Made by a program: the position numbers and the translations under genes
Part shown: in pieces, positions 46,264-55,137 of the stretch
How positions within the stretch are numbered: the first letter of the stretch is position 1
Layout of the letters: each line of letters opens with the position of its first letter
The notes under the pieces: model-generated
Database searches by the model: none
Seen by the model: only the letters and a program-made list of their open reading frames with translations
Told to the model about the DNA's origin: nothing
NCBI GenBank assembly: GCA_016124795.1
Contig: WGNB01000033.1
Coordinates: forward strand, 57,815-121,814
Direction of reading: 5' to 3'
DNA from: Rhodopseudomonas sp.
Lineage (GTDB): Bacteria > Pseudomonadota > Alphaproteobacteria > Rhizobiales > Xanthobacteraceae
DNA length: 64,000 nt

Positions 46264-48173
46264 GCCGACGCGCCGCCAGAGACCGCCTTCAGCCTGACGT
46301 CCTCAAGCCGTTCGGACCGCCGCGCCGCGTTCCGCAGGAGCCGGGTGGTGGCCGCGAAATCAAGCGGACGTGCAAAGTAGAAACCCTGGCCAGTCTTGCA
46401 GCCCAATTCGAGCAGCCGGATGGCCTGGGCTTCGGTTTCAATACCTTCGGCGACCACCTGCATGCCGAGCTTGCCGGCCAGATCGATCAGTGACTCGACA
46501 ATGACCCGGCTTGACCGATCTTCCAGCAACCGATCAATGAAGGATTTGTCGATCTTGATAACATCGACCGGAAAACTGAGCAGATGCGTCAGCGACGCAA
46601 AGCCGGTACCGAAATCGTCAAGCGCGACCTGCAAGCCCTTCTTGCGCAACCGCTCGATGGCGCGGGCCGCCTTGTTGTCATGACCGTCCATCAGAACGGT
46701 CTCGGTGACCTCGAGCAACAGATGCTTCAGCGGCACCTTTTCGGCTTCATAAGCCTCGGATAGACGGCGCTCCAGATCGTCACGATAGAAATCGGCGGTC
46801 GACAGGTTGAGCGCGACATGGTCGACCGCAAGCCCGCCAGCAAGCCAGGAACGGGTGTCTCGGGCGACCTGCCTCAGCATTTCACCAGTCAGGCGGAACG
46901 CAATATTAGGGTCCGACAACGCCGCCTGAAACAGGCCGGCCGCGACAATACTGCCGTCAGGGTGCCTGATGCGCGCCAAGGCCTCAAGACCAACGACCTC
47001 GTGCGTTTCGATGTCGAAGAGCGGCTGGTAGTAGGCCACGACCGCGCCGGCGGTCAGCGCGTTGCCCAATTGCCGGATCACCGACATGCGCGACGCGATC
47101 GAAGTGCGCAGACCCTCATCGAACGGCATATAACCGCCGCGATTGTTCTCCTTCGCGTGATAAAGGGCAAAATCCGCGTTCTGACGCAACACTTCGGCGT
47201 CGGTGCCATCGATGCCGTAGACGACGCCACCGATCGTGACCTGTGGAACGATGGTGTTGCCGCTGCACTCGAACGAGACTTGCAGCGCAAGCACAAGCCG
47301 GGCCGCCACATCGCCCAGGCTGGCGTGATTGTCGCAGCCGTCGACCAGCACCGCGAACTCGTCACCACCCAGCCGGCACGAAGTAGCCGGCGCGATTTCT
47401 TCGAACCGTCGCGCCGCCTCACGAATGAGATGATCACCGACGAAATGACCCATCGTATCGTTGACGATTTTCAGATTATCGATGTCGAGCACCAGCAACC
47501 CAAAGGCGGGATTTTCCTCGCCCAGCCGGCGGCTCATCATCTCGTCGAAGGATCGGCGATTGGGCAGACCGGTCAACTGGTCGTAATAGGCCAATTCGTA
47601 ATTGCGCTGTTGCGCTTCGTCATGTTCGATCGCGATCGCGCACAGATGAACGCAGGTCTCGACAATCGCACGCTCGAGCGTCGTCGGTCCGCGCTTGGTT
47701 TCATAATAAAAAGCGAAGGTCGCGACGACCCGGCCATCGCGCGCCTTGATCGGGCTCGACCAGCAGGCCATCAATCCGAGCGGCAGGGCCAGACCCTTGT
47801 AGTCCGCCCACAAGGGATCGGTCGAGATATCGGTGACTTCGATCGGGACGCCGCGATAGGCCGCGGTGCCGCATGAGCCGACGTCCGGCCCGATCGACGC
47901 ACCATCCAGCGCGTCGGAATAAGATTGCGGCAGGCTCGGTGCCGCGATTGGTTTGACGCGATTATCGCGCGTGATGGCAAGAATAGTACAATAGGCGCCC
48001 GGCGCCAGCGCTTCGGCCCGCCGACACAGCAAATCCGCGATCTGTTCAAATCGCTGGCCTTTGACGAGCGCCTCCAGAATTTCGGTCTGGAGCGCATGCA
48101 TCGGATAGCTTGGATGGATGCTCACACGGCTCTCGCGGCTTTCTGTCCGCTCGTAACCAACACCCACAACCAT
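46260..48173 (-). CDS. GAF-GGDEF-EAL cyclic-di-GMP protein
   Basis: A 637-aa cytoplasmic protein with an N-terminal GAF domain (about 30-185, [15 protein letters not shown]), a GGDEF domain with an intact active site ([13 protein letters not shown], about 270-282), and an EAL domain with [23 protein letters not shown] and [13 protein letters not shown]. Both synthesis and breakdown of c-di-GMP are possible on residue grounds. The start is uncertain: ATG 48173 lacks a ribosome site, and a GTG at 48125 has GAGAG upstream. Confidence 0.92.
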   Translation of the reverse strand: MVVGVGYERTESRESRVSIHPSYPMHALQTEILEALVKGQRFEQIADLLCRRAEALAPGAYCTILAITRDNRVKPIAAPSLPQSYSDALDGASIGPDVGSCGTAAYRGVPIEVTDISTDPLWADYKGLALPLGLMACWSSPIKARDGRVVATFAFYYETKRGPTTLERAIVETCVHLCAIAIEHDEAQQRNYELAYYDQLTGLPNRRSFDEMMSRRLGEENPAFGLLVLDIDNLKIVNDTMGHFVGDHLIREAARRFEEIAPATSCRLGGDEFAVLVDGCDNHASLGDVAARLVLALQVSFECSGNTIVPQVTIGGVVYGIDGTDAEVLRQNADFALYHAKENNRGGYMPFDEGLRTSIASRMSVIRQLGNALTAGAVVAYYQPLFDIETHEVVGLEALARIRHPDGSIVAAGLFQAALSDPNIAFRLTGEMLRQVARDTRSWLAGGLAVDHVALNLSTADFYRDDLERRLSEAYEAEKVPLKHLLLEVTETVLMDGHDNKAARAIERLRKKGLQVALDDFGTGFASLTHLLSFPVDVIKIDKSFIDRLLEDRSSRVIVESLIDLAGKLGMQVVAEGIETEAQAIRLLELGCKTGQGFYFARPLDFAATTRLLRNAARRSERLEDVRLKAVSGGASA

Positions 48174-48376
48174 TAATTCTAGGAAAAGATTTATCTCGAA
48201 TTCGCACGAAGCGAAGATCGATCGGACTGACTGAGGGACATTCAGCGTCTGACGACGGTCGACAATGCGACAGCGTTAATACAAATAACTTTGGCGATGT
48301 AGAAAACGGCCGTCATAAATATTGGCCGGTATCGAAACACCTTGATCGGTGAAATCCACGGCCGTGCTCTGACTTT

Positions 48377-48410
48377 GACGAAGCGCGGATGAACGCATCC
48401 GCGCTTCGTC
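48377..48410 (-). terminator. Strong hairpin after the MFS gene
   Basis: A perfect 15-bp stem (GACGAAGCGCGGATG with CATCCGCGCTTCGTC, loop AACG) lies 19 bases beyond the MFS stop on its strand. There is no clear T-run, so it may end transcription together with Rho or protect the 3' end. Confidence 0.65.
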
Positions 48411-48428
48411 ACGATGAAAGCCGCCGGT

Positions 48429-49730
48429 TTAACCCGCCGCCGGAAGCGGGACAGCAACGGCCGAAGGCTTGCGATGAATGCTCAGAACCAGCACCGCGGC
48501 GAGTAGGCAGAGCCCACCGGCGGCGAAAAAAGCCGGCAGGTAGGTGTCATACTGGGTGCGGATCATGCCGGCACCGTAAGCCGCGGTCGCCGCCCCCAAT
48601 TGATGGCCGGCGAAAATCCAGCCAAAGACCAGACCGGCCCGTTCACGGCCGAACTTGTCGGCAATCAGTTTGACGGTCGGCGGCACCGTCGCGATCCAGT
48701 CGAGGCCGTAGAACATGCCGAACAGCGACAAGCCGTAAAACGTAAAGGTCGTGAACGGCAGATAGAGCAGCGACAGCCCGCGCAGCCCGTAATACCAGAA
48801 CAGCAGCTTGCGATTATCGTAACGGTCCGACAGCCACCCGGAGGCGATCGTGCCGACGAAATCGAACACCCCCATCAGCGCCAGCACACTCGCCGCCGCG
48901 ACCGCGGCCAGACCGTAATCGCCGCACAGCGCGACAAAGTGGGTTTGAATCAGACCGTTGGTGCTCAGGCCGCAGATGAAGAATGTCGCGAACAGGATCC
49001 AGAACACGCCGGTCCGTGCCGCATCCTTGAACACATGGATCGGCGCCATCAGCAATGACAGCATGCCGGCGCCACTGCCCGGAGCCGGACTGATGACGGT
49101 TTCGCCGTAGATCGGCAAGTCGAGGTCGGCGGGTCGGTCACGCATCAGGGCGAGGACCAGAATAGCCGCGACCGCCAGCAGCAGACAGACAAACAGCAGC
49201 GCAACGCGCCAACCGTGGCTTTCGGTCAACGCCGCGATCAACGGCAAAAAGGCAAGCTGGCCGGTCGCGGAACTGGCCGAGAGCATACCGATAACCAGCC
49301 CGCGTCGGTGATTGAACCAGCGGGTTGCGACGGTGGCGGCCAGCACCATGGCGGTCATGCCGGTTCCGACGCCAATCACCACGCCCCACAAGACCATCAA
49401 CTGCCAGACCCGCGTCATGCCGAGCGACAGCACGAAGCCGGCCGCGATCAAGGTCAACGCGCAAACAATGACGCGACGCAGGCCGAACCGGTTCATCAAG
49501 GCCGCGGCGAACGGACCAAGCAGACCGAATAGCAACAGGCGAACCGCCAGAGCCGCCGAAATCTGCTCGGTGGTCCAGCCGAATTCGGTCTTCAGCGGCA
49601 CCAGCAACACGCCCGGCGCGCCCATGGCCGCGGCAGTCACCAGCATAGTCAGGAAGGTGACACCGGCCACGACCCAACCGTAATGGACATCGCGGCGGGC
49701 CAGGGCGGCATTGAGCGGATTCGATAACAT
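48429..49730 (-). CDS. Major facilitator superfamily transporter
   Basis: A 433-aa protein with about twelve membrane helices and MFS loop motifs (MNRFGLRRVIVCALTLIAAG after helix 2; SDRYDNRKLLFWYYGLRG after helix 8). The layout resembles the oxalate/monocarboxylate-type MFS group. It is divergent from a TetR regulator, which suggests that the regulator controls it; efflux or uptake of a small organic compound is likely. Start at ATG 49730. Confidence 0.88.
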   Translation of the reverse strand: MLSNPLNAALARRDVHYGWVVAGVTFLTMLVTAAAMGAPGVLLVPLKTEFGWTTEQISAALAVRLLLFGLLGPFAAALMNRFGLRRVIVCALTLIAAGFVLSLGMTRVWQLMVLWGVVIGVGTGMTAMVLAATVATRWFNHRRGLVIGMLSASSATGQLAFLPLIAALTESHGWRVALLFVCLLLAVAAILVLALMRDRPADLDLPIYGETVISPAPGSGAGMLSLLMAPIHVFKDAARTGVFWILFATFFICGLSTNGLIQTHFVALCGDYGLAAVAAASVLALMGVFDFVGTIASGWLSDRYDNRKLLFWYYGLRGLSLLYLPFTTFTFYGLSLFGMFYGLDWIATVPPTVKLIADKFGRERAGLVFGWIFAGHQLGAATAAYGAGMIRTQYDTYLPAFFAAGGLCLLAAVLVLSIHRKPSAVAVPLPAAG

Positions 49731-49781
49731 GAAGCGGCCTGACTGTTGGACGGCGGCGAACGGGAGCGGCGCGCCGATTAA

Positions 49782-49834
49782 ATGATGATCATCATCTATT
49801 GAGTATTGATGATAGTCGACATATAATTTGTCAA
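49782..49834. promoter_or_regulatory. Divergent MFS/TetR promoter with palindrome
   Basis: ATGATGATCATCAT (49782-49795) is a perfect 14-bp palindrome. On the plus strand TTGAGT (49799-49804), 17 bases, TATAAT (49822-49827) is a near-ideal sigma-70 promoter for tetR. On the minus strand TTGACA (49829-49834) gives a strong -35 for the MFS gene. The palindrome and a further GATGAT repeat lie within these overlapping promoters and are the best operator candidates. Confidence 0.65.
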
Positions 49835-49902
49835 GGGGGCGGAGCTGACCGTCGCGCGTCGGCGCGATGAAAAAGCCCGCACGAAACGGAGGCGGAGCAG
49901 CT

Positions 49903-50490
49903 ATGCGCGTCAGCAGAGAGAAGGCCGCGGAAAATCGCGCCCGCGTGATCGCCGCCGCCAGCCGCTTGTTTCGTGAGAAGGGTTTCAACGGCGTCGGCGT
50001 CGCCGACATCATGCAGGCGGCCGACCTGACGCACGGCGGATTCTACGGTCAATTCGACTCGAAGGAAGATCTGGCGGCGCAGGCCTGCCAAGCGGCAAAC
50101 GCGACCTCGGCGAAGGTCTGGCAGGGCATCGCCGAACATGCGCCCGACAAACCGCTACAGGCGCTGGTCGACCACTATCTTGCGCGCAAACACCGGGACA
50201 AACCGGCGACCGGCTGTGCTTTCGCGGCACTGGCGATCGATGCCGCGCGTCAGGGCGAAAATGTGCGGCAGGTCTTTACCGAGGGGCTGATGTCCCTCGT
50301 CGATATTCTGGCCGCCGCGATGCCTGATGGCTCGAAGCCGCAACGCCGCCGCCAGGCTCTGGCGGCAATGTCTGAGTTAATCGGCGCGGTCATCCTGGCC
50401 CGCGCGGTACATGATCCGGTCTTGTCGGACGATATCCTGTCCGCCGCGCGCAAGGACATCCTGGCGACCAACACGCCACCGTCGGACTGA
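49903..50490 (+). CDS. TetR-family transcription regulator
   Basis: A 195-aa regulator with an N-terminal helix-turn-helix (about 5-55): ENRARVIAAASRLFREKGFN, then VGVADIMQAADLTHGGFYGQF. The C-terminal ligand domain is of the TetR_C group (CAFAALAIDAAR). ATG 49903 follows GGAG closely. It is divergent from the MFS gene and its own promoter region holds a perfect palindrome. Confidence 0.92.
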   Translation: MRVSREKAAENRARVIAAASRLFREKGFNGVGVADIMQAADLTHGGFYGQFDSKEDLAAQACQAANATSAKVWQGIAEHAPDKPLQALVDHYLARKHRDKPATGCAFAALAIDAARQGENVRQVFTEGLMSLVDILAAAMPDGSKPQRRRQALAAMSELIGAVILARAVHDPVLSDDILSAARKDILATNTPPSD

Positions 50491-50503
50491 TACCGACCCG
50501 ATG

Positions 50504-50692
50504 TCAGTTCGGCGCGGACGCGACGATGTCCTGTTCGAAGCCGGCAATGGAAAACACTACGCGCTGCCGGCCAAGCTGGGCGTGCTGCAACTCCCAGAGC
50601 AATTCCTCGACGGCGCTATTGGCAGCCTGGGCGTCCTGCCGGGCCTTCCGCGCCAGGTACAGATCGTTCTCCATCGCTTTGCGGTCGATCAT
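50504..50692 (-). CDS. Small protein of unknown function
   Basis: A 62-aa acidic-to-neutral, largely helical protein (MIDRKAMENDLYLARKARQD, then NSAVEELLWELQHA). AGGAAG lies eight bases before the ATG. It converges on tetR with 13 bases between stops. No family recognised; a real gene is supported by its ribosome site and helical composition only. Confidence 0.5.
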   Translation of the reverse strand: MIDRKAMENDLYLARKARQDAQAANSAVEELLWELQHAQLGRQRVVFSIAGFEQDIVASAPN

Positions 50693-50935
50693 GGCTCTGC
50701 TTCCTGTTTTTGATGATTCGACTATAGCTATCTTAATTTGTTCTGCAATTGTTCTTGTCGGTATCCACAAGTTCAGCTACACTCTGTGGTAGCATTGACG
50801 GCTGTTCCGGTTGTGGGCGTGACTTTGCCGCTGTCCGGTTCGGCATTGCCCGCGGCTGGTTAACGTCGGCGACCGCACATGGTTGCGGGTTAGCTGGACG
50901 GCGGTCGTACGAAACATAGGAAACAGGCGGTTTCG

Positions 50936-52474
50936 ATGGTGCAGCGGGTCGCGACAGTGGCTTTCGAAGGCATCGACGCCCGCGCTGTCGATGTGCAGGT
51001 TCAGGTGGCTCCGGGGTTACCGGCCTTCAACATAGTTGGCCTCCCTGACAAGGCTGTGTCAGAGGCGAAGGAGCGGGTCCGCGCCGCGCTGGTCGCATCC
51101 GGGCTGGCGCTGCCGGCGCGCCGGATCACGGTCAATCTGGCGCCGGCCGATCTGCCGAAAGAAGGCAGTCATTACGACCTGCCGATCGCGCTCGGTCTGA
51201 TGGCGGCGATCGGCGCGCTGCCGCCGGACGCCATCGATGGTTTCACCGTGCTCGGCGAACTCGGCCTCGACGGCTCCATCGCGCCGGTGGCCGGCGTTCT
51301 ACCGGCGGCGATTGGTGCCAATGCGCGCGGCCAGGGCCTGATCTGCCCGGAAACTTGCGGACCTGAGGCAGCCTGGGCCAGTCCCGAGATCGAGATCGTC
51401 GCCGCGCGTTCGTTGTTACAACTGGCCAATCATTTCCGCGGCAGCCAGGTGCTGTCGCGACCTTCGCCAAAGGTCCGTGAGGTCGATGGCCTGGCGCTCG
51501 ATCTTTCCGACATCAAGGGCCAGGAAAGCGCCAAGCGCGCGCTCGAGGTTGCCGCCGCCGGCGGCCATAATCTGTTGATGGTGGGACCGCCCGGCTCCGG
51601 CAAGTCGATGCTGGCGGCGCGGCTGCCCTCGATCCTGCCGCCGCTGTCGCCGACCGAACTGCTCGAAATCTCGATGATCGCCTCGGTCGCCGGCGAGATC
51701 GAAGGCGGCGCGCTGACCAACAAGCGGCCGTTTCGCAGTCCGCATCACTCGGCTTCGATGCCGGCGCTGGTCGGTGGCGGCTTTCGCGCCCGGCCCGGCG
51801 AAATCTCACTGGCCCATAACGGCGTGCTGTTTCTCGACGAGATGCCGGAATTTCCCGGCGCCGTGCTCGACTCGCTGCGCCAACCGCTGGAGACCGGCGA
51901 GGTCGCGATCGCCCGCGTCAATCATCGCATCACTTATCCAGCACGCTTCATGCTGGTGGCGGCGATGAATCCCTGCCGTTGCGGCCGCGCCAGCGACCCC
52001 GGTTACGCTTGCAAACGCGGCGCCAACCTGCGCTGCGCCGCCGATTATCAGGGTCGGCTGTCGGGTCCACTGCTCGACCGTATCGACCTGCATATCGAAG
52101 TGCCGGCGGTCACCGCCGCGGACCTGATCCTGCCGCCGCCCACCGAAGGCAGCCGCGAGGTCGCCGCACGGGTTGCTCGCGCGCGCGACATCCAGGCCGA
52201 ACGCTATGGCGCGCGCGGCCTGCCGCATATCCGCTGCAACGCGCAAGCCAGCGGGCCGATGCTCGAAGACATCGCGCGCTCTGACGCCGGCGGCACCGCG
52301 TTGCTGCGCGACGCGGCCGCGTCGATGCATCTTTCGGCGCGCGGCTATCATCGCGTATTGCGGGTGGCGCGAACGCTGGCCGATCTCGATGGGGCCGAGA
52401 CCGTCGGCCGGCTGCATCTGGCCGAAGCCCTGTCGTACCGCACGCTCGCCGACGACGTCCGCAGCGCCGCCTGA
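50936..52474 (+). CDS. comM: YifB/ComM-type Mg-chelatase-like AAA ATPase
   Basis: A 512-aa hexameric helicase-like ATPase; ComM promotes branch migration during natural transformation. The N-terminal Lon-like domain has VDVQVQVAPGLPAFNIVGLP; the AAA core has Walker A VGPPGSGKSMLAARLP, Walker B VLFLDEMPEF, sensor RFMLVAAMNPCRCG and a zinc-type Cys set (CRCG, YACKRG, RCAADY). The C-terminal Mg-chelatase region follows. In relatives comM directly follows gshB; here four genes lie between. Confidence 0.95.
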   Translation: MVQRVATVAFEGIDARAVDVQVQVAPGLPAFNIVGLPDKAVSEAKERVRAALVASGLALPARRITVNLAPADLPKEGSHYDLPIALGLMAAIGALPPDAIDGFTVLGELGLDGSIAPVAGVLPAAIGANARGQGLICPETCGPEAAWASPEIEIVAARSLLQLANHFRGSQVLSRPSPKVREVDGLALDLSDIKGQESAKRALEVAAAGGHNLLMVGPPGSGKSMLAARLPSILPPLSPTELLEISMIASVAGEIEGGALTNKRPFRSPHHSASMPALVGGGFRARPGEISLAHNGVLFLDEMPEFPGAVLDSLRQPLETGEVAIARVNHRITYPARFMLVAAMNPCRCGRASDPGYACKRGANLRCAADYQGRLSGPLLDRIDLHIEVPAVTAADLILPPPTEGSREVAARVARARDIQAERYGARGLPHIRCNAQASGPMLEDIARSDAGGTALLRDAAASMHLSARGYHRVLRVARTLADLDGAETVGRLHLAEALSYRTLADDVRSAA

Positions 52475-52565
52475 CCGACCAGCGACCGCGCGCCGGTTCA
52501 ACGGCGAACTCCGCCGGGCATCCGCGACGCCGGCGATCCGCGCCTGACCCAAAGAAGCCAGACAA

Positions 52566-52581
52566 TTAACCGACCATTAAC
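52566..52581. promoter_or_regulatory. CtrA-type binding site
   Basis: TTAA-CCGACCA-TTAAC fits TTAA-N7-TTAAC, the full CtrA box of alphaproteobacteria, exactly. It lies 54 bases before the start of the next exported-protein gene, a normal promoter position. Confidence 0.6.
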
Positions 52582-52634
52582 CATAGCGCCCTAGCGTTTT
52601 AGCGATGCGTCGCCACCGATAGCCGCGAGGGCTC

Positions 52635-53129
52635 ATGCGACAGATCCACGTCACCATCGCAGTTTTCAGTCTTGCGGGCTTCATCGCCACGACGCCGGCG
52701 GCCACCGCCGGCTCACTGTTTTCGTCGACGGGCGCGAAACCCTGCTTCATCGCCGGCACCGACGGTTATGAAATCACCGGGCCGGCTTCCGGCGCGGTCA
52801 ATCATGTCATCCGCTTCGACAACAAGACGCCCGGCGCCAGCCTCAAGATGCAACTGGTCGACGATCCGGGGCGGGCCGATTTCGTTCTGGTCGACGACGG
52901 CACGATGGCGAATGCCTGCGCCGAAGCCAGCCATATCGAAACCATCCGGCTCGATCCGGCGGCAGGCAAGCCGGAATTGACGATTTCATTGTCGCGCGCG
53001 CCGGCCGACTACAAGATTTACGTTCGCTCGGCGCGCTACAGTGATCAGGACGCCGCCGCCTTATTCGCGGTGATGTGGCACAAGGCCAATAGCACCGGCT
53101 CAATTCAAAGCGCCGACGGGCGTCGATAA
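52635..53129 (+). CDS. Exported protein of unknown function, CtrA-box upstream
   Basis: A 164-aa protein with a signal peptide (VTIAVFSLAGFIATTPAATAG). The mature part has two Cys (KPCFIAG, NACAEAS), a beta-rich core (ASLKMQLVDDPGRADFVLVD) and ends in a short helix. I recall conserved alphaproteobacterial relatives without a function. GAGGGCTC precedes the ATG. The gene lies next to a chemoreceptor (convergent). The stop codon falls within the loop of a 12-bp stem. Confidence 0.7.
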   Translation: MRQIHVTIAVFSLAGFIATTPAATAGSLFSSTGAKPCFIAGTDGYEITGPASGAVNHVIRFDNKTPGASLKMQLVDDPGRADFVLVDDGTMANACAEASHIETIRLDPAAGKPELTISLSRAPADYKIYVRSARYSDQDAAALFAVMWHKANSTGSIQSADGRR

Positions 53130-53150
53130 AACGCACGGCGTCGGCGCTTT
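53107..53150. terminator. Hairpin spanning the stop codon
   Basis: AAAGCGCCGACG (53107-53118) pairs perfectly with CGTCGGCGCTTT (53139-53150) over a 20-base loop that holds the TAA stop. It lies between two convergent genes and has A/T ends on both sides, as expected for a two-way terminator. Confidence 0.7.
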
Positions 53151-53173
53151 CGTCCAGCCATGGTCGTGAAGCG

Positions 53174-54898
53174 TTATGCGGCCGCCGCCTTGCGCGGCGG
53201 CGACCGCCGCGCCGGCCCGTCGGACGATCCGGCACGCAGCGATGCGGTCGCGTGATGATCGATGTTTCGCGCCGCGCCGGCGGCTTCATAGCCGTCAGCG
53301 ACGCCATCGATCCTGAAAAAGCCGACCCGCGCGTCCATCGCATTCGCCTGACTCTCGAGCGTCTTGGCGGTAGCGGCATTTTCCTCGACCAAGGCCGAAT
53401 TCTGCTGCGTGACCTGGTCCATCTGCGCCATCGCCTTGTTGATCTGATCGAGGCCGGTGGCCTGCTCGGCGCTGGCGGATGCGATCTCGGCGATGCCGTC
53501 GGTAACCTGCTTGATCGAACCGATGATTTCGGTGAGCACCGCGCCGGTCTGATTGACCAGATCGACGCCGACCGTCACCTGGCCGCTGCTGTTCGAAATC
53601 AGACCGTTGATATCCTTGGCGGCCTGAGCCGAGCGCTGCGCGAGGCTACGGACTTCCGACGCGACAACGGCAAAGCCACGTCCCGCCTCGCCGGCGCGCG
53701 CCGCCTCGACCGCCGCATTCAACGCCAGCAAATTGGTCTGGCGCGCGATCTCATCGATAACGCCGATAATGTCGGTGATCTTGCGTGACGAACTTTCGAT
53801 CTGCGCCATCGCCTCGACAGCCTTGGCGACGATATCGCCGCCGCGACTCGCCACTTCGCCGGTTCGGGTCGCGGATTCGCTGGCGGCGGCGGCAAACTCC
53901 GCGTTCTTGCGCACCGTCGCCGAAATTTCTTCCATCGACGCCGAGGTCTGCTCCAGGCTTGCCGCCTGCTCTTCGGTCCGCTGCGACAGATCGGTAGTGC
54001 CCGATGAAATTTCCGCCGAGGCATTGGTGAATTCGTTCGCCGACGATTTCACCGAACCGATAACCTCGACGAATTTCTCGGCTGTGAGATTGAAGTTATC
54101 CTGCAACTGTCGATATTCCGGCGGGAACTTGCCAGTCATCCGAACCGTCAGGTCGCCCTCCGACAGGCCTTGCAATCCGGCGCCGATCGTCATCAACGGT
54201 TTGACCAGCCGTCTGGCGATCATGGCAATGCCGGCGACCAAAAGCAGCAGCAAGGCAACGTCGACACCCGCGATTTCCCACAGTGCGAACTTGGTATCGC
54301 GGTGAGAGCCGGCCGCGATCTTGTCACCCAACGCACTGGCCTGAACAACGATTTTATCGATCACCTTGCGATGCGCCACGTATTCCTTGTTCATATCCTC
54401 GAACGCGGTCCACGCTTCCGGACTGAAACGATTGGTATCAAGCGCCGGCAATAGCCGGTCGATGATCGTATTCCAGAACGCGTTCGCGCTATTGTGCGAC
54501 TCTTCCGTCAACTCTGCCTTGAGTTTCGGATCGAGATCCGATTCTTTCCAGTACTTCCAACGCTCGTCGTAGTCTTTGCGCAACTTGATAATCCGGGCCT
54601 TGCTTTCAAGCAGCGGCTTGGCCTGATTGAAAGCCAAATTGGCCTCAAGATAAGCCTCGATGACATAAAGCGGCGGCGGCAAAATGTCGGCGACCAAGTC
54701 CTTGGTCTGCACGATCTTGTCATAGGTGGCACCGCCGACGCGCACCGTGTTGACGGAACGGGCGCTGATCGCGACGGCAATAATGATGCCGATCGCCATA
54801 ACGGCGCCGAAGATCAGAATCGTTCCCATTGATTTCAGCCGCGAACCGCCCGGCGCAGCACTCGCTGGAATGTGCAAGGTCAAACCTCTCTGTTGCAT
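53174..54898 (-). CDS. Methyl-accepting chemotaxis protein
   Basis: A 574-aa receptor: membrane segment about 24-45, a helical periplasmic domain (about 46-205), second membrane segment about 207-230 ([17 protein letters not shown]), HAMP, and a signalling domain with the tip [37 protein letters not shown] is the typical adaptation region. The C-terminal tail is basic and lacks a CheR pentapeptide. ATG 54898 has AAGGTG upstream; an earlier in-frame TTG at 54958 is less likely. Confidence 0.93.
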   Translation of the reverse strand: MQQRGLTLHIPASAAPGGSRLKSMGTILIFGAVMAIGIIIAVAISARSVNTVRVGGATYDKIVQTKDLVADILPPPLYVIEAYLEANLAFNQAKPLLESKARIIKLRKDYDERWKYWKESDLDPKLKAELTEESHNSANAFWNTIIDRLLPALDTNRFSPEAWTAFEDMNKEYVAHRKVIDKIVVQASALGDKIAAGSHRDTKFALWEIAGVDVALLLLLVAGIAMIARRLVKPLMTIGAGLQGLSEGDLTVRMTGKFPPEYRQLQDNFNLTAEKFVEVIGSVKSSANEFTNASAEISSGTTDLSQRTEEQAASLEQTSASMEEISATVRKNAEFAAAASESATRTGEVASRGGDIVAKAVEAMAQIESSSRKITDIIGVIDEIARQTNLLALNAAVEAARAGEAGRGFAVVASEVRSLAQRSAQAAKDINGLISNSSGQVTVGVDLVNQTGAVLTEIIGSIKQVTDGIAEIASASAEQATGLDQINKAMAQMDQVTQQNSALVEENAATAKTLESQANAMDARVGFFRIDGVADGYEAAGAARNIDHHATASLRAGSSDGPARRSPPRKAAAA

Positions 54899-55137
54899 GC
54901 AGCACCTTGCGGCACGGTGCCTGAACACCATGTCGTCGTTGACCGCTATGAATTTCAAAAGGCGACTATGAACGCGATATATTTAAAACCGACGAAAATT
55001 GTTCTCCATCTAGTTTTCGTTAATTGATCGGTTATCCGCTGCAACCATTCAAGACTTGTTAAATACGTTTGTGCGTCACCGCCAATCGGCCTAACGCGCG
55101 AACAATATCGCAAGCTTAGCTGCGCCAGACTGCGCCG

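Noticed and set aside
55020..55045. CtrA-like site before the second chemoreceptor
   Set aside because: The two half-sites are imperfect and spaced one base too far apart for a standard TTAA-N7-TTAA box.
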